Shown here one piece after another: positions 1-9,256 of a DNA stretch of 64,000 nt. The stretch lies in NCBI RefSeq assembly GCF_018398315.1, contig NZ_JAHBRW010000001.1:2166001-2230000 (forward strand), in the 5' to 3' direction. The position numbers and the translations under genes were made by a program. This DNA is from Chelatococcus sp. YT9. GTDB lineage: Bacteria; Pseudomonadota; Alphaproteobacteria; Rhizobiales; Beijerinckiaceae. How positions within the stretch are numbered: the first letter of the stretch is position 1; the number at the start of each line of letters is the position of its first letter. Below the pieces are notes generated by a model that did not search any database, was not told where the DNA came from, and worked only from the letters and a program-made list of their open reading frames with translations.

Positions 1-947
1 CCGGTCGTTTCTCCGAGCGCCAGTTCAACAATCAGCCGACCTATCAGGCCGACGTGCTCTCGGGGCCGCTGACCGTCGCGCCCGGCGCCTCGGTGCAGAC
101 GACAATGCATCTCTTCGCGGGCGCGAAGGAAGTCGCCGCGATCCAGGGATACGAGAACACCCTGGGCATCAAGGGCTTCGACCTGCTGATCGATTGGGGA
201 TGGTTCTATTTCATCACCAAGCCGATGTTCTGGCTGCTGGACTTCTTCTACAAGCTCTTCGGCAATTTCGGCATTGCCATCATCACCGTGACGGTGCTGG
301 TGAAGCTCGCCTTCTTCCCGCTGGCCAACAAGTCCTATGCCTCCATGGCCAAGATGAAGGCCGTCCAACCGGAAATGACAGCCATCCGCGAGCGTTTCGC
401 CGATGACAAGATGAAGCAGCAGCAAGCGCTGATGGAGCTGTACAAGAAGGAGAAGATCAATCCGATCGCCGGCTGCTGGCCGATGCTGATCCAGATCCCG
501 GTCTTCTTCGCGCTCTACAAGGTGCTCTTCATCACCATCGAGATGCGGCATGCACCGTTCTTCGGCTGGATCCACGACCTTGCCGCGCCGGATCCGACGA
601 CGATCTTCAACCTGTTCGGGCTGATCCCGTGGGATCCCTCGACAGTGCCGGTGCTGGGTCACTTCCTGATGCTCGGCGCCTGGCCGATCATCATGGGCAT
701 CACGATGTTCATCCAGATGAAGATGAACCCGACGCCGCCCGACCCTGTCCAGCAGATGATGTTCTCCTGGATGCCGGTGATCTTCACCTTCATGTTGGCC
801 TCGTTCCCGGCCGGTCTCGTCATCTACTGGTCGTGGAACAACCTGTTGTCCGTGCTCCAGCAGGGCTGGATCATGCGCAAGAACGGTGTGAAGATCGAGC
901 TATGGGACAATCTACGTTCCATGTTCATGAAGAAGGCCAAGGCCTGA
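1..947 (+). CDS. yidC: Membrane protein insertase YidC (5' truncated)
   Basis: YidC/Oxa1 insertase, which inserts and folds inner-membrane proteins with or without SecYEG. The reading frame is open from base 3 with no stop, so the gene begins before the window; about 314 C-terminal residues are visible. The end of the periplasmic domain is followed by a transmembrane segment with [20 protein letters not shown], a charged cytoplasmic hairpin ([19 protein letters not shown]), then [20 protein letters not shown] and two more hydrophobic segments. These are the hallmark core of the family. The C-terminus is short and basic. In Hyphomicrobiales yidC normally lies directly before engB; here two genes separate them. 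Confidence 0.97.
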   Translation, partial: GRFSERQFNNQPTYQADVLSGPLTVAPGASVQTTMHLFAGAKEVAAIQGYENTLGIKGFDLLIDWGWFYFITKPMFWLLDFFYKLFGNFGIAIITVTVLVKLAFFPLANKSYASMAKMKAVQPEMTAIRERFADDKMKQQQALMELYKKEKINPIAGCWPMLIQIPVFFALYKVLFITIEMRHAPFFGWIHDLAAPDPTTIFNLFGLIPWDPSTVPVLGHFLMLGAWPIIMGITMFIQMKMNPTPPDPVQQMMFSWMPVIFTFMLASFPAGLVIYWSWNNLLSVLQQGWIMRKNGVKIELWDNLRSMFMKKAKA

Positions 948-999
948 GGACCCCCTTAGGTCCGGCGTAAGAGCCGCGTCTTCTTCACAAAGCTTTGAA

Positions 1000-1033
1000 G
1001 CGCCCGCCCGCATGAAAAGTGCGGCGCGGGCGC
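1000..1033 (+). terminator. GC-rich stem-loop downstream of yidC
   Basis: A 13-bp stem with one bulge (GCGCCCGCCCGCA against TGCGGCGCGGGCGC) and a short GAAAAGT loop lies 53 bases after the yidC stop. No clean T-run follows, so it may be a weak or Rho-assisted terminator or an RNA-stabilising hairpin. Confidence 0.4.
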
Positions 1034-1219
1034 TAACGCGTTTATGATGATTGTCTGCCCGTTGGGGTCTGACGGGAACAGGTATGTAAGGCCCCCAACG
1101 AGACGGCCTGACGCTGGTGTTTCCCTGGATGCCGCGCCATCCTTCGATGTCAGACGCCAGGCAGTTGTGGGCCGGGGTTAGTGCAAACCGGTGGCGCGGT
1201 CAGAACCGCGTTGTGCGTC

Positions 1220-1780
1220 ATGCGCATCAAGCCGTTGCTGCTTCTCCTCATCATGCTGGCGCCCTCCGCCGCGCTGACGCAATCGGCGTTCCGGATCGAC
1301 CCAGCGCGCACCACCATTTCCTTTGTGATCGATGCCGTTGGCTTTCCTCAGACACGAGGCGTTTTTCGCCAGTTCTCAGGCCGCCTCGTGCTGGATTTCA
1401 ACCGGCCGTCCCGCAGCCGCGTATCCTTCAATGTGGTGGCAGCGTCCCTCGACACCGGATCGCGTGGTCTCGACGACTACATTCGCGCGCCCGGCTTCCT
1501 CGATGTCATGCGTCATCCCACGATCTCTTTCGCGTCCACGAATGTGGAGAAACGCGACGAACAAACGGCCGTGGTCACGGGCGATCTGACGATGCTCGGC
1601 GTGACAAGGCCGGTGGTATTCACCGTCGGAGTTGCAAGGGACGCCGGCCGTTCCCGCGCAGTGGTCGATTTTGTGGCGAAAGGCGTGGTGCAACGCTCTC
1701 AGTTCGGGATGATCAATGGCCAGCCGCTCGTTTCCGATGATGTGACGATTACCGTCTCGACCGAGGCGTCACAGGAATGA
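1220..1780 (+). CDS. YceI-family periplasmic lipid-binding protein
   Basis: 186-residue YceI/polyisoprenoid-binding lipocalin-like protein. The first 21 residues (MRIKPLLLLLIMLAPSAALTQ) form a Sec signal peptide, which is why the ATG at 1220 is preferred over an upstream in-frame GTG at 1181. The mature part shows the family pattern: FRIDPARTTISFVIDAVGFP near the N-terminus, then FNRPSRSRVSF, IRAPGFLDVMRHPTISF and GDLTMLGVTRPVVF. The stop codon overlaps the start of the next gene (ATGA at 1777-1780), so it is translationally coupled to a cytochrome b561. YceI-b561 pairs are common, and the lipocalin may carry an isoprenoid quinone for the membrane cytochrome; that role is inferred. Confidence 0.9.
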   Translation: MRIKPLLLLLIMLAPSAALTQSAFRIDPARTTISFVIDAVGFPQTRGVFRQFSGRLVLDFNRPSRSRVSFNVVAASLDTGSRGLDDYIRAPGFLDVMRHPTISFASTNVEKRDEQTAVVTGDLTMLGVTRPVVFTVGVARDAGRSRAVVDFVAKGVVQRSQFGMINGQPLVSDDVTITVSTEASQE

Positions 1781-2328
1781 AGCACCGGTCGAGATCCGCC
1801 ACTTCTCATTGGAGCCTGCAGGGCCGCATCTTGCATTGGGTCATGGCCGTGCTTCTCGTCGGCCTGGTGGTGCTTGGCTTGGCCATGAGCCGCCTTCATA
1901 CCGATCTCGGCACCTCCTTCGCCCTCTATCAGGCCCACAAATCCTATGGGCTTCTCGCCCTTGTGCTGGTGTTATGGCGCATCGTTTGGCGGCTTAGCGC
2001 ATCACCGCCGCCACCGCAGGTGATGCGGCCAGCCGAGTGGTGGATATCCCGGCTGGTCCACCTCATGTTCTACGGCCTTATGCTGGCCCTGCCGCTGACC
2101 GGTTGGCTCATGGCTTCGGCATCGCCGCTGCGATTGCCCACCCGTCCTTTCGGGTTCTTCACGATGCCTGACCTTGTGGCGACTGATGCCGCCCTCTTCA
2201 TGGTGTTGCGTTTCATTCACGCGGTACTTGCCTACAGCCTCGTTGCCCTGCTCGTCCTACATGTCGCCGGCGCCTTGAAGCACCGCTTCATAGACCATGA
2301 CGAGACCTTGGGGCGTATGGGGTTTTGA
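1777..2328 (+). CDS. Cytochrome b561 family di-heme membrane protein
   Basis: 183-residue four-helix membrane cytochrome of the bacterial b561 type. Candidate heme-ligand or conserved histidines lie within or next to hydrophobic segments: His20 (ILHW), His54 (QAHKSYG), His95 (LVHLMFYG), His148 (FIHAVLAY) and His162 (VLHVAG). It probably passes electrons between quinol and periplasmic acceptors. It overlaps the preceding YceI gene by four bases, so the two form one transcription unit. Length and topology match the family. Confidence 0.9.
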   Translation: MKHRSRSATSHWSLQGRILHWVMAVLLVGLVVLGLAMSRLHTDLGTSFALYQAHKSYGLLALVLVLWRIVWRLSASPPPPQVMRPAEWWISRLVHLMFYGLMLALPLTGWLMASASPLRLPTRPFGFFTMPDLVATDAALFMVLRFIHAVLAYSLVALLVLHVAGALKHRFIDHDETLGRMGF

Positions 2329-2419
2329 GCGCTGCTGCCGGCTCATTCCGCCAAAAATGTAAAGCTGCTTACTCTATGCGCCGGTGGCGCTTGCAGAATT
2401 CCGGCCAAAGCTCGATAAG

Positions 2420-3094
2420 ATGCGCATGACCATTGCGACATCCAGCACCGACGCCATCTTGCTCGAGACAGGGCGGAAGCTCTTTGCGGGGCCGGCGGAT
2501 TTCGTCTGGGCCGCCGCCGCGCGAGACAGCTTGCCTCCTCTCGGGGGGCTCGAGATCGCCTTCGCAGGGCGTTCCAACGTGGGCAAGTCCAGCCTCGTCA
2601 ATGCATTGACGGGCCGCAAGACCTTGGCGCGCACCTCCCACACGCCGGGGCGCACGCAGCAGCTGAATTTCTTCGCCATCGGTGCGGGGCCGGCTTTTAC
2701 CCTGGTCGATATGCCGGGCTACGGCTATGCGGCTGCCGGCAAGGAGAAGGTTGCGGCCTGGACGCGCATGATCCGCAGCTATCTCAAGGGGCGCTCCACG
2801 CTGGGGCGTGTCTATGTGCTGATCGACGCGCGACATGGCATCAAGGACATTGATGCTGAAGTTCTCGACATGCTCGATGTGGCGGCGGTCTCCTACCAGA
2901 TCGTCCTGACGAAGGCCGATGAACTCACGGCAGCGGCGCTCGCTGCGCGCCTGGAGGCGACACAGGCGGCCATCGCAAAGCGCCCGGCCGCGTTCCCGGG
3001 CATAGCCCCGACCTCGAGCCGTAGCGGCAAGGGTATCCCGGAGCTGCGGCAAGCTATCGCCGATCTCGTCGCCGAGCGGAGCAACCATGGCTGA
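2420..3094 (+). CDS. engB: Ribosome biogenesis GTP-binding protein EngB/YsxC
   Basis: About 224 residues; a TrmE-Era-EngA-EngB type GTPase needed for large ribosomal subunit assembly. GTPase motifs are all present: G1 [10 protein letters not shown]2 region with the [13 protein letters not shown] signature, G3 DMPGYGYA, G4 TKAD and G5 TSS near the C-terminus. The start is uncertain. ATG codons at 2420 and 2426 give an N-terminus of family-like length ([17 protein letters not shown] follows), while an upstream GTG at 2384 would add twelve atypical residues. It ends 8 bases inside the next gene, so the two are coupled. Confidence 0.95.
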   Translation: MRMTIATSSTDAILLETGRKLFAGPADFVWAAAARDSLPPLGGLEIAFAGRSNVGKSSLVNALTGRKTLARTSHTPGRTQQLNFFAIGAGPAFTLVDMPGYGYAAAGKEKVAAWTRMIRSYLKGRSTLGRVYVLIDARHGIKDIDAEVLDMLDVAAVSYQIVLTKADELTAAALAARLEATQAAIAKRPAAFPGIAPTSSRSGKGIPELRQAIADLVAERSNHG

Positions 3095-4520
3095 GATCCT
3101 GCGCCCCGACCTCTGCGTGGTCGGCGCCGGACCGGGGGGCTTCACGGCGGCCGCGACCGCCGCGCTATTCGGCGCGCCCGTGGTGCTCGTTGCCAATCAG
3201 ACGTTGGATGGCCCCTGGCGCAGCGCAGGGGCGGCTGCGTCCGCCGCGCTGTCCTACGCGGGCGCGCATGTGCGGGCGGCGCGCGATTCTGCCTTCGTCG
3301 GCATGGGGCCTGGGGCGGGGCGGATCAACCATCCCCGTGTCCATGCCCATGTGCAGCGGGTTGTCGCCGCGTCCGTGGCCGAAGAGTCCCCCTACCGCCT
3401 TGCCGCGCTTGGCGTACGCATCCTGCAGGAGGAGGCCCGCTTCATCGACGGGCGGAGCCTGCGCGTGGGCGAGACCACGGTGATGCCGCGTCGTTTCCTG
3501 ATCGCCACCGGCTCCGAACCCGTCATCCCGGACATTCCCGGGCTCGCCGATATCGATGTTCTCACCGATGACAGCATCCTCGACACAACCCACCATCCTG
3601 AGCGCCTCGTCATCATCGGCGCGGGCCGCACGGGTGTGACGCTGGCGCAGGCGCAACGGCGGCTGGGCGCCGAGGTGACGCTGATCGATCGTGGTCCGGC
3701 ACTGCGCCGCGAGGATCCGGAGATCGCGGCCTTTGCTCTTGCCGCGCTGCGGCGCGAAGGTATCACGATCCACGAGCATGCCACGGTGAAGCGTGTGGAG
3801 GCGACCCGCGACGCCCTCAGTGTGGAGATCACCACCGAGGGGGATGGCGAAATCGTCATCGGGGCGAGCCATGTCTGCGCAGCCGTGGGGCGCAGACCGA
3901 CGTTCGGGACACTGGATCTTCAATCCGCCGGCATCGCCACCACGGAGGCCGGGATCGCGCTGCGGCGCGGCCACGCGACGAGTAATCGCCGCGTTTATGC
4001 TCTGGGGCTGGCGTCGGGTGAAGGCACGGACAGTCATTTCGCGGCTCATCTCGCCAAGGACGAGGCGCGCCGAATCGTTCGCGGTATCCTCTTTCGCGCG
4101 GCACCTGCCGCCCCCGCCGTTCCTCGTCTTACCATGACAGACCCGGAGATCGCCTCGGTCGGCCTGAGCGAGGCCGAGGCGCGCATCCAGCATCGCGAAG
4201 TGCGCATCCTGCGCGCGCCTTTTGCCCAGAACGAGCGCGCCGAGGCGGATCGCGTGGCATCGGGTGAGATCAAGGTGGTGTTGAACAGGCGCGGCCGCAT
4301 ACTTGGATGCGCGATCGTTGGGCCTGCGGCCGGGGAACTCATCGTCCCCTGGGCACTTGCCTTAGCGGAAAGGTTGACGATCGCGCAGTTTTCTCGGCTG
4401 GAAATGCCCACATCGACCTATTCCGCTGTTTCGCGGGAAGCGGCCTTGAGCTTCTATGGACCGCAGACGCGGAGCCGATGGGTGAAGGGCATGGTACGTT
4501 TCCTGCGATCTTTTGGTTGA
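3087..4520 (+). CDS. Pyridine nucleotide-disulfide oxidoreductase-like flavoprotein lacking redox cysteines
   Basis: 477-residue two-dinucleotide-binding-domain flavoprotein of the lipoamide dehydrogenase/mercuric reductase fold. The FAD GxGxxG is at residues 13-18, a second NAD(P)-binding GAGRTG lies near residue 176, and a dimerisation domain ends the protein. The segment that normally carries CxxxxC reads [12 protein letters not shown], so both cysteines are replaced (Trp44, Ala49). The catalytic HxxxxE region of the C-terminal domain is also altered ([11 protein letters not shown]). It therefore cannot perform a disulfide reaction, but may still be an NAD(P)H-dependent flavin oxidoreductase. 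It overlaps engB by 8 bases and is followed 12 bases later by a sensor kinase, suggesting one operon. Confidence 0.85.
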   Translation: MAEILRPDLCVVGAGPGGFTAAATAALFGAPVVLVANQTLDGPWRSAGAAASAALSYAGAHVRAARDSAFVGMGPGAGRINHPRVHAHVQRVVAASVAEESPYRLAALGVRILQEEARFIDGRSLRVGETTVMPRRFLIATGSEPVIPDIPGLADIDVLTDDSILDTTHHPERLVIIGAGRTGVTLAQAQRRLGAEVTLIDRGPALRREDPEIAAFALAALRREGITIHEHATVKRVEATRDALSVEITTEGDGEIVIGASHVCAAVGRRPTFGTLDLQSAGIATTEAGIALRRGHATSNRRVYALGLASGEGTDSHFAAHLAKDEARRIVRGILFRAAPAAPAVPRLTMTDPEIASVGLSEAEARIQHREVRILRAPFAQNERAEADRVASGEIKVVLNRRGRILGCAIVGPAAGELIVPWALALAERLTIAQFSRLEMPTSTYSAVSREAALSFYGPQTRSRWVKGMVRFLRSFG

Positions 4521-4532
4521 TGGACCAAGCGG

Positions 4533-6002
4533 ATGGAGGGCTCCCGATCCCAACTTCAGCCAATTCTCGGAGCTGAGGGCGCGGCGCGGCCTCTATCCGG
4601 TGGCGGTTCTGCGCCCTTGTTCGGGCTTTCGGCGCGCCTCCTGATCCTGACTGTGCTCTTCGTCATGATTGCCGAAGTGCTGATCTACGGGCCTTCGATC
4701 GCGAGTTTCCGCGTGTCGTGGCTCAACGACAGGCTGTCCACCGCCCAGGTTGCCGGTCTCGTTCTGGAGGCGACGCCAGAGGGCGGAATCAACCCTGCCT
4801 TCGAGCAGAAGCTTCTCGCGAGCGTGGGCGCGCAGGCCATTGCCGTGAAGGTGGGAGGTGCCCGCCATCTGGTCGCGCTTGCCGATACGCCGGCCGAAGT
4901 CGCCGAGACCATCGATTTGCGCGAGCCTGACTGGCCGACGCTGATCGTCGACGCGTTCCGCGCATTGCTGGAGACCAACGACCAGCCGGTGCGGGTTATC
5001 GGACCCGGCATGGGCGCCGCCGCCTTCGTTGAAATGATCATTGATCCGCGGCCACTCCGGTCAGCGATGCTCGATTTTTCGCGCCGCATTCTCCTCGTGT
5101 CTCTGATCATCTCGGCGATTACGGCCGGATTGGTCTACCTCGCCCTGCACTGGTTGATCGTTCGCCCCGTGCGGCGCCTCTCCGCGAATGTCGCGGCGTT
5201 CGCTGCCGCGCCGGAGGACGCAAGCCGGATCATCGTCCCCTCGGCGCGTGCCGACGAGATCGGCATTGCCGAGCGGGCGCTCGCGGAGATGGAGCACAGC
5301 CTGGCGGATGTCCTGCGCCAGAAGCGGCACCTCGCCGCGCTCGGCCTCGCCGTCAGCAAGATCAACCACGACCTGCGCAACATGCTGACCTCGGCGCAGC
5401 TTCTGTCAGATCGTCTTGTGCAGGTTGCGGATCCGGCAACGGCGCGGTTTGCGCCACGGCTCGTAACCACGCTGGGACGCGCCATCGATTTCTGCCAGGC
5501 GACGCTCGCCTATGGTGGCGCCGCGGAGCCCTTGCCCCAGCGCCGGCGAGCGCCAGCGGCGCAGCTTTTTTCGGATCTGCGGGATCTCCTCGATGTCGGC
5601 GACGATCTTGACTTCGTGCTGGATATCCAGCCGGATCTCGTCATCGACGCGGATGCCGAGCAGATGTCACGGGTGCTGCTCAACCTCTGCCGGAACGCGC
5701 TGCAGGCGATGGAGCAGCAACCGCCTGTCGGTGAACCGCGCCGCCTCGTCGTGACAGCCCGGCGCGACAGTGACAGTCCCAACGCGGTCACTATCGATAT
5801 TATCGACAACGGGCCTGGCGTCGCCGAGAAGGCTCGAGGCAAGCTGTTCGAGGCCTTCCAGGGCACAACGCGGGTGGGCGGGTCGGGTCTTGGTCTCGCC
5901 ATCGCAGCCGAACTTGTCCATCTTCACGGCGGAGACATAACGCTCGAACCTTCGGAGAAGGGCGCCCATTTCCGCATCGTCATACCGGATCGCTCTGCCT
6001 GA
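4533..6002 (+). CDS. Membrane sensor histidine kinase
   Basis: 489 residues. Two transmembrane helices (about 33-53 and 186-208) bracket a periplasmic sensor region of about 130 residues, followed by a HAMP-like linker. The dimerisation/phosphoacceptor region contains KINHDLRNML with His279, an HDLRN-type H-box. The ATPase domain shows the N-box (LNLCRNALQAME), G1 (DNGPGV) and G2 (GSGLGLAI). No response regulator gene is adjacent, so it is an orphan kinase here. It lies 12 bases after the flavoprotein gene on the same strand and may be co-transcribed. The ligand is unknown. Confidence 0.92.
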   Translation: MEGSRSQLQPILGAEGAARPLSGGGSAPLFGLSARLLILTVLFVMIAEVLIYGPSIASFRVSWLNDRLSTAQVAGLVLEATPEGGINPAFEQKLLASVGAQAIAVKVGGARHLVALADTPAEVAETIDLREPDWPTLIVDAFRALLETNDQPVRVIGPGMGAAAFVEMIIDPRPLRSAMLDFSRRILLVSLIISAITAGLVYLALHWLIVRPVRRLSANVAAFAAAPEDASRIIVPSARADEIGIAERALAEMEHSLADVLRQKRHLAALGLAVSKINHDLRNMLTSAQLLSDRLVQVADPATARFAPRLVTTLGRAIDFCQATLAYGGAAEPLPQRRRAPAAQLFSDLRDLLDVGDDLDFVLDIQPDLVIDADAEQMSRVLLNLCRNALQAMEQQPPVGEPRRLVVTARRDSDSPNAVTIDIIDNGPGVAEKARGKLFEAFQGTTRVGGSGLGLAIAAELVHLHGGDITLEPSEKGAHFRIVIPDRSA

Positions 6003-6237
6003 CCTCGGAAACCTTGTGGCATCAGGTTGCCGCCGGTGTTGCCGGGGGCTTTCCGGAGCATTGGATCGCAGCCGCTTCTGGGCTACAAAGGCGACATGAA
6101 AGCAGCACCGAGTACCACCTGCATCGTGCTCCCGCGGAACTGACGCGAGGAGCTTGCGCGAGGCCTCACAGGCTCCTCGCGACCCTGCCGCTCGGGCGAA
6201 TGCCAGCGGCTAGCGGACTCATGCAGAGAGACACTCG

Positions 6238-6873
6238 ATGAATAACTTTTTCGAAAGCCCGTTCAAAGGCGTGACGCTGGATAAGCAAGTCACGAATCCG
6301 AATATTATTGTAGGCCGTTACAGCTATTACTCCGGCTATTATCACGGGCACAGCTTCAACGACTGCGCGCGGTATCTCCTCCCTGATGAAGGTGCCGATA
6401 AATTGGTGATCGGCAGCTTCTGCTCGATCGGGTCAGGCGCGGCCTTCATCATGGCCGGCAATCAGGGGCACCGGAACGAGTGGATCAGCACCTTTCCGTT
6501 CTTCTGGATGCCTGAAGTGACGGCATTTGCTGGCGCGCAGAACGGATACCAGCCCGCGGGCGACACCGTCGTCGGAAACGATGTCTGGATCGGCTCAGAA
6601 GCCATCATCATGGCCGGTGTCACGATCGGCCACGGTGCGGTCATTGGGACACGTGCACTGGTGACCCGTGACGTCGAACCTTATGCCATCGTGGGCGGCA
6701 ATCCCGCCAAGCCGATCCGCAAGCGCTTCGATGACAGCGCGATCACGCTGCTGCTTGCCATGCAATGGTGGGATTGGACTGATGATCAATTGCAGGGTGC
6801 GATGCCGATCATGACGAGCGGAGACGTAGAGGCCCTGCATCGCCACTGGCGAGAGGCCATCAAGCAAGGCTGA
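6238..6873 (+). CDS. Xat/CatB-type hexapeptide acetyltransferase
   Basis: 211 residues, the usual length of xenobiotic acetyltransferases (CatB class). It contains left-handed beta-helix hexapeptide repeats ([52 protein letters not shown]), ending with [15 protein letters not shown]. His78 in [10 protein letters not shown] matches the catalytic histidine position of Xat enzymes, which transfer acetyl from acetyl-CoA to chloramphenicol or similar hydroxyls. Many chromosomal members do not confer resistance, so the substrate is unproven. It is monocistronic, with 235 bases of non-coding DNA before it. Confidence 0.9.
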   Translation: MNNFFESPFKGVTLDKQVTNPNIIVGRYSYYSGYYHGHSFNDCARYLLPDEGADKLVIGSFCSIGSGAAFIMAGNQGHRNEWISTFPFFWMPEVTAFAGAQNGYQPAGDTVVGNDVWIGSEAIIMAGVTIGHGAVIGTRALVTRDVEPYAIVGGNPAKPIRKRFDDSAITLLLAMQWWDWTDDQLQGAMPIMTSGDVEALHRHWREAIKQG

Positions 6874-7238
6874 TCAAGCTAGACTGATTGTGCTCTGCGC
6901 TTTCGCGAACAAGAGCGAACCGGCAGAAGCAGCGCCGGACTGACCGCGTCCGCGGTGGGAAGGAACTGCTCCCCCTCCTGCGGGGCGTTTCCGCCGAGCT
7001 CCGGCTCGGCGGAAAAGATGCCGAGCCCGCCGACTTGCCGCCGGAGCGCCCAAGATAGCCGACACCGCTTTACCGCATGTCGCCGCGCGTCCTCTCGAAC
7101 GTAGTTCGCGGGAGGTTATCCCCAGTTGGCCACTTTCTTTCAGTCTTGTGACTAAAGGGGCTTGCCAAGCGAGGCGGGAGGTTCTAATTCACCGACCTCA
7201 CCTGATGACAGCAACACAGTGCTTCATCAGCGGGACGC
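6874..7238. other. Intergenic region with a 12-bp perfect hairpin
   Basis: No gene is visible in these 365 bases between the acetyltransferase and tRNA-Arg. A perfect 12-bp inverted repeat (TTTCCGCCGAGC, 6988-6999; GCTCGGCGGAAA, 7004-7015) with a four-base loop is the main structure and may act as a terminator for the acetyltransferase gene. The tRNA promoter must lie in the last part. Confidence 0.6.
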
Positions 7239-7315
7239 GCGCCGGTAGCTCAGCTGGATAGAGCACCAGACTACGAATCTGGGGGTCGGGAGTTCGAATC
7301 TTCCCCGGCGCGCCA
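7239..7315 (+). tRNA. tRNA-Arg (anticodon ACG)
   Basis: 77-base tRNA with encoded CCA. It folds as acceptor GCGCCGG/CCGGCGC, D-arm GCTC/GAGC, anticodon stem CCAGA/TCTGG with loop CTACGAA (anticodon ACG, Arg), a short variable loop, and T-arm GGGAG/CTTCC with loop TTCGAAT; the discriminator base is G. Its 3' 45 bases are the attL core of the mobile element that follows, and the integration regenerates an intact tRNA. Confidence 0.97.
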
Positions 7316-7327
7316 ATGACTTAGGTC
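7271..7327 (+). repeat. attL (45-bp core plus 10-bp extension)
   Basis: The 3' half of tRNA-Arg from the anticodon loop through CCA (7271-7315), then two divergent bases and GACTTAGGTC (7318-7327). It is identical over the 45-bp core to 24580-24624. The integrase stop codon lies at its outer edge. Confidence 0.93.
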
Positions 7328-8387
7328 ATTCTTTCCCCCCTCGTTTTGCACCGCGTTTTGCAGAACCTGTTTCCATAACGTTCTCCAGTTTAGCGATGGC
7401 CGTCACAGCGAGAGTGCCTGTGCGAGCCAGATATTTGTCCAAGATATCTTGAGCGCTCCGCAGCGTATGACCGGTGATCGACGCGATTTCCGGCACGCTA
7501 CAGCCCGCCTCCGCAAGCATGGTGACCGTCGTCCCCCGCACGTCATGGAAGTGCAGGTCTTTGATTCCGGCAGCCTTCACAGTCTCATCCCACTGCGAAG
7601 AGAAATATCGTTTCTTCCAAGCTTGGTCGGTCTTGGTGGTCAGGATGACGGTCGCCGTTCGCCGGATGCCATCAAGCGTCGTCTTCAGAGCCGCTGTGCA
7701 AGGAACCCGGACCCATCGCCGAGTTTTGCCCTGCATGAGCCGGATAGATTCGCCGTCATACGCACTCCACGGCAGGCGAAGCAGGTCGGCTTGCCTCTGT
7801 CCGGTATGAAGTGCGAGCACCATGGCCAGTTGCATCTCCGGCGGGGCGACCCCCATGAATGCGTTCACGTGCTCGGGTAGCCAAATCATCTCCGATCGAT
7901 CGCTTTGATAGGCGCGCTCGAATCCGTCGAGGACGTTGACCGCCAGCGGCCCCTCTTTAGCACCCCACGATAAGACGCGTGCGAGTACAGAGACGCGATT
8001 GTCGGCCTCGCGTGGCTTCTCATCAGAGAACTTGTCGTGCCATTTATTGATGTCGCGACGAAAGGCCTTGTCCTCGAGCGCTGGATAGGGACATGTGCCG
8101 TACTGCTCATCCCAAAAGGTGAGCACGCGCCTGTACTCTTTCTTCGTGCTCTCGGCCAGCCTACGCCATTGCTTGGTGTCTTCGAACTCTCGTATCAGGC
8201 CGGACAGAGTCCCCGCGTTGCGCGCACGAGTGCTAGCCTCCGCGCGCTCCAGGCTGGCCAAGAATGCGGGAGATCCTGGACAGCCTTCGAGACGCTTCCC
8301 GCTTGCACGGTGATAGTAGTAAGTCTCGACGACTCCCGTCGCGAGCTTCCGCCGAACCGTGTTGATACCTTTAAGGCTAACCCGCAC
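7326..8387 (-). CDS. int: Tyrosine recombinase / site-specific integrase
   Basis: 353 residues from a GTG at 8387; upstream extension of the frame reads through the excisionase gene and is not family-like. The N-terminal arm and core-binding domain (about residues 1-160) precede the catalytic domain. The catalytic set is visible: Arg in LHTGQRQADLLRL, Lys in GKTRRWVRV, HxxR in FHDVRGT, His in ITGHTLRSAQ and the nucleophile Tyr in DILDKYL. It overlaps the excisionase gene by 11 bases and ends at attL, the usual place for a tRNA-targeting integrase. A decayed homologue lies just beyond attR. Confidence 0.95.
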   Translation of the reverse strand: MRVSLKGINTVRRKLATGVVETYYYHRASGKRLEGCPGSPAFLASLERAEASTRARNAGTLSGLIREFEDTKQWRRLAESTKKEYRRVLTFWDEQYGTCPYPALEDKAFRRDINKWHDKFSDEKPREADNRVSVLARVLSWGAKEGPLAVNVLDGFERAYQSDRSEMIWLPEHVNAFMGVAPPEMQLAMVLALHTGQRQADLLRLPWSAYDGESIRLMQGKTRRWVRVPCTAALKTTLDGIRRTATVILTTKTDQAWKKRYFSSQWDETVKAAGIKDLHFHDVRGTTVTMLAEAGCSVPEIASITGHTLRSAQDILDKYLARTGTLAVTAIAKLENVMETGSAKRGAKRGGKE

Positions 8388-8625
8388 GACTGGCCTTCCA
8401 CTGTTCGAACGGTGAAACCGCCGCCGCTGCCGGCAGAGTGTGGAAAGCGCCGCCAGCAAGGGCGTGGTCCAGCGCAACGCGACTCCAGCGGCGCGTGCCG
8501 GGGAGGGGGCGCGGCACAACCCCGCGCCGTACCCAGGCATCAAATGTCGAGAGCGCGATTGAGCATCGCTCCGCCGCCTGTGCCCTAGTCAGCACCAGCG
8601 GCTCGTTATCATTCGCAACAGTCAT
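8377..8625 (-). CDS. Excisionase-like helix-turn-helix protein
   Basis: 82 residues from ATG 8625 (MTVANDNEP). It holds a MerR/AlpA-type winged-helix motif: LTRAQAAERCSIALSTFDAW followed by VRRGVVPRPLPGTRRWSR, the typical DNA-binding module of excisionases that bind att arms and bend DNA. It overlaps the integrase start, so integrase and excisionase are co-translated. A CCGACC-AAAC-GGTCGG hairpin (8656-8671) lies in its upstream region. Confidence 0.8.
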   Translation of the reverse strand: MTVANDNEPLVLTRAQAAERCSIALSTFDAWVRRGVVPRPLPGTRRWSRVALDHALAGGAFHTLPAAAAVSPFEQWKASRAG

Positions 8626-8841
8626 CACCCGCCTCGCATAGACGGCCGAAAGGGTCCGACCAAACGGTCGGGGCTTGGCGACGCGCAAAGCGCATCGGCC
8701 GCAGAAGCGGCTTGGAATGTCAGAGAGGGTTGCGAGAGCCCGGCGTCCGAGACGCTGCAGGTTTGGCCGTCAAAGGACGGCGAGCGTGCGCAAAATACGC
8801 AGGCAAAGCGACGCTGTCAAGATTTAGTTGTGGTGCGATCG

Positions 8842-9081
8842 CTATACCGCGAGGGACAGAGCCGGCGGCGGCGCGCACTGCTGCTGCCACCACTCGGCCA
8901 ATCTGTCATGCAGATCGAACGTCATCGCGACTTCTGCGTGCACGCGCGTGCCGTCGTGTCCGATGATCTGAAGCGCTTCGAGGAGGTCGGACAGAAGGTC
9001 GGCTGAAAGGGGGGCAGAGCCCCCCAGAACTCTTCTTCTGGAAGTGGCATCGGTCGAAGCGGCCATGGCGAGTGCGGTCAT
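8842..9081 (-). CDS. Small hypothetical protein of the mobile element
   Basis: 79 residues starting at ATG 9081, preceded by a good Shine-Dalgarno (GAGGAGAAGAG). No recognisable domain; the middle (LSDLLEALQIIGHDGTRVHA) looks helical and soluble and the C-terminus is Pro/Ala-rich. It is divergent from the XRE-type regulator at 9256, and the shared interval contains a 12-bp inverted repeat, so the two are probably controlled together. Confidence 0.55.
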   Translation of the reverse strand: MTALAMAASTDATSRRRVLGGSAPLSADLLSDLLEALQIIGHDGTRVHAEVAMTFDLHDRLAEWWQQQCAPPPALSLAV

Positions 9082-9194
9082 TCTCTTCTCCTCGTGCTTG
9101 GGGTGCCCCCGCCCGGCCATCGCAACAAGGAGACGGACAAAGCGGCCGCGCGGGGGTGTTGTCGCGGCTTGCGAAGCAACGACACTCTGAATAT

Positions 9195-9256
9195 AAAATG
9201 ATCCCTGAGGCGTCGTCAATACCTTTGGCATCATTTAATACGTGAGGGATCATTTT
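9195..9256. promoter_or_regulatory. Divergent operator: 12-bp inverted repeat pair
   Basis: AAAATGATCCCT (9195-9206) and AGGGATCATTTT (9245-9256) are perfect inverted copies about 50 bases apart, and GGCATCATTT (9228-9237) is a partial third copy. The right copy overlaps the GAGGGA ribosome-binding site and the first base of the TTG start of the adjacent XRE-type gene. This arrangement fits autoregulation by that repressor and repression of the divergent gene. Confidence 0.65.

Noticed and set aside
1061-1099. GTTGGGG/CCCCAAC inverted repeat as a second yidC terminator
   Set aside because: The 25-base loop makes it weak and it may be chance.
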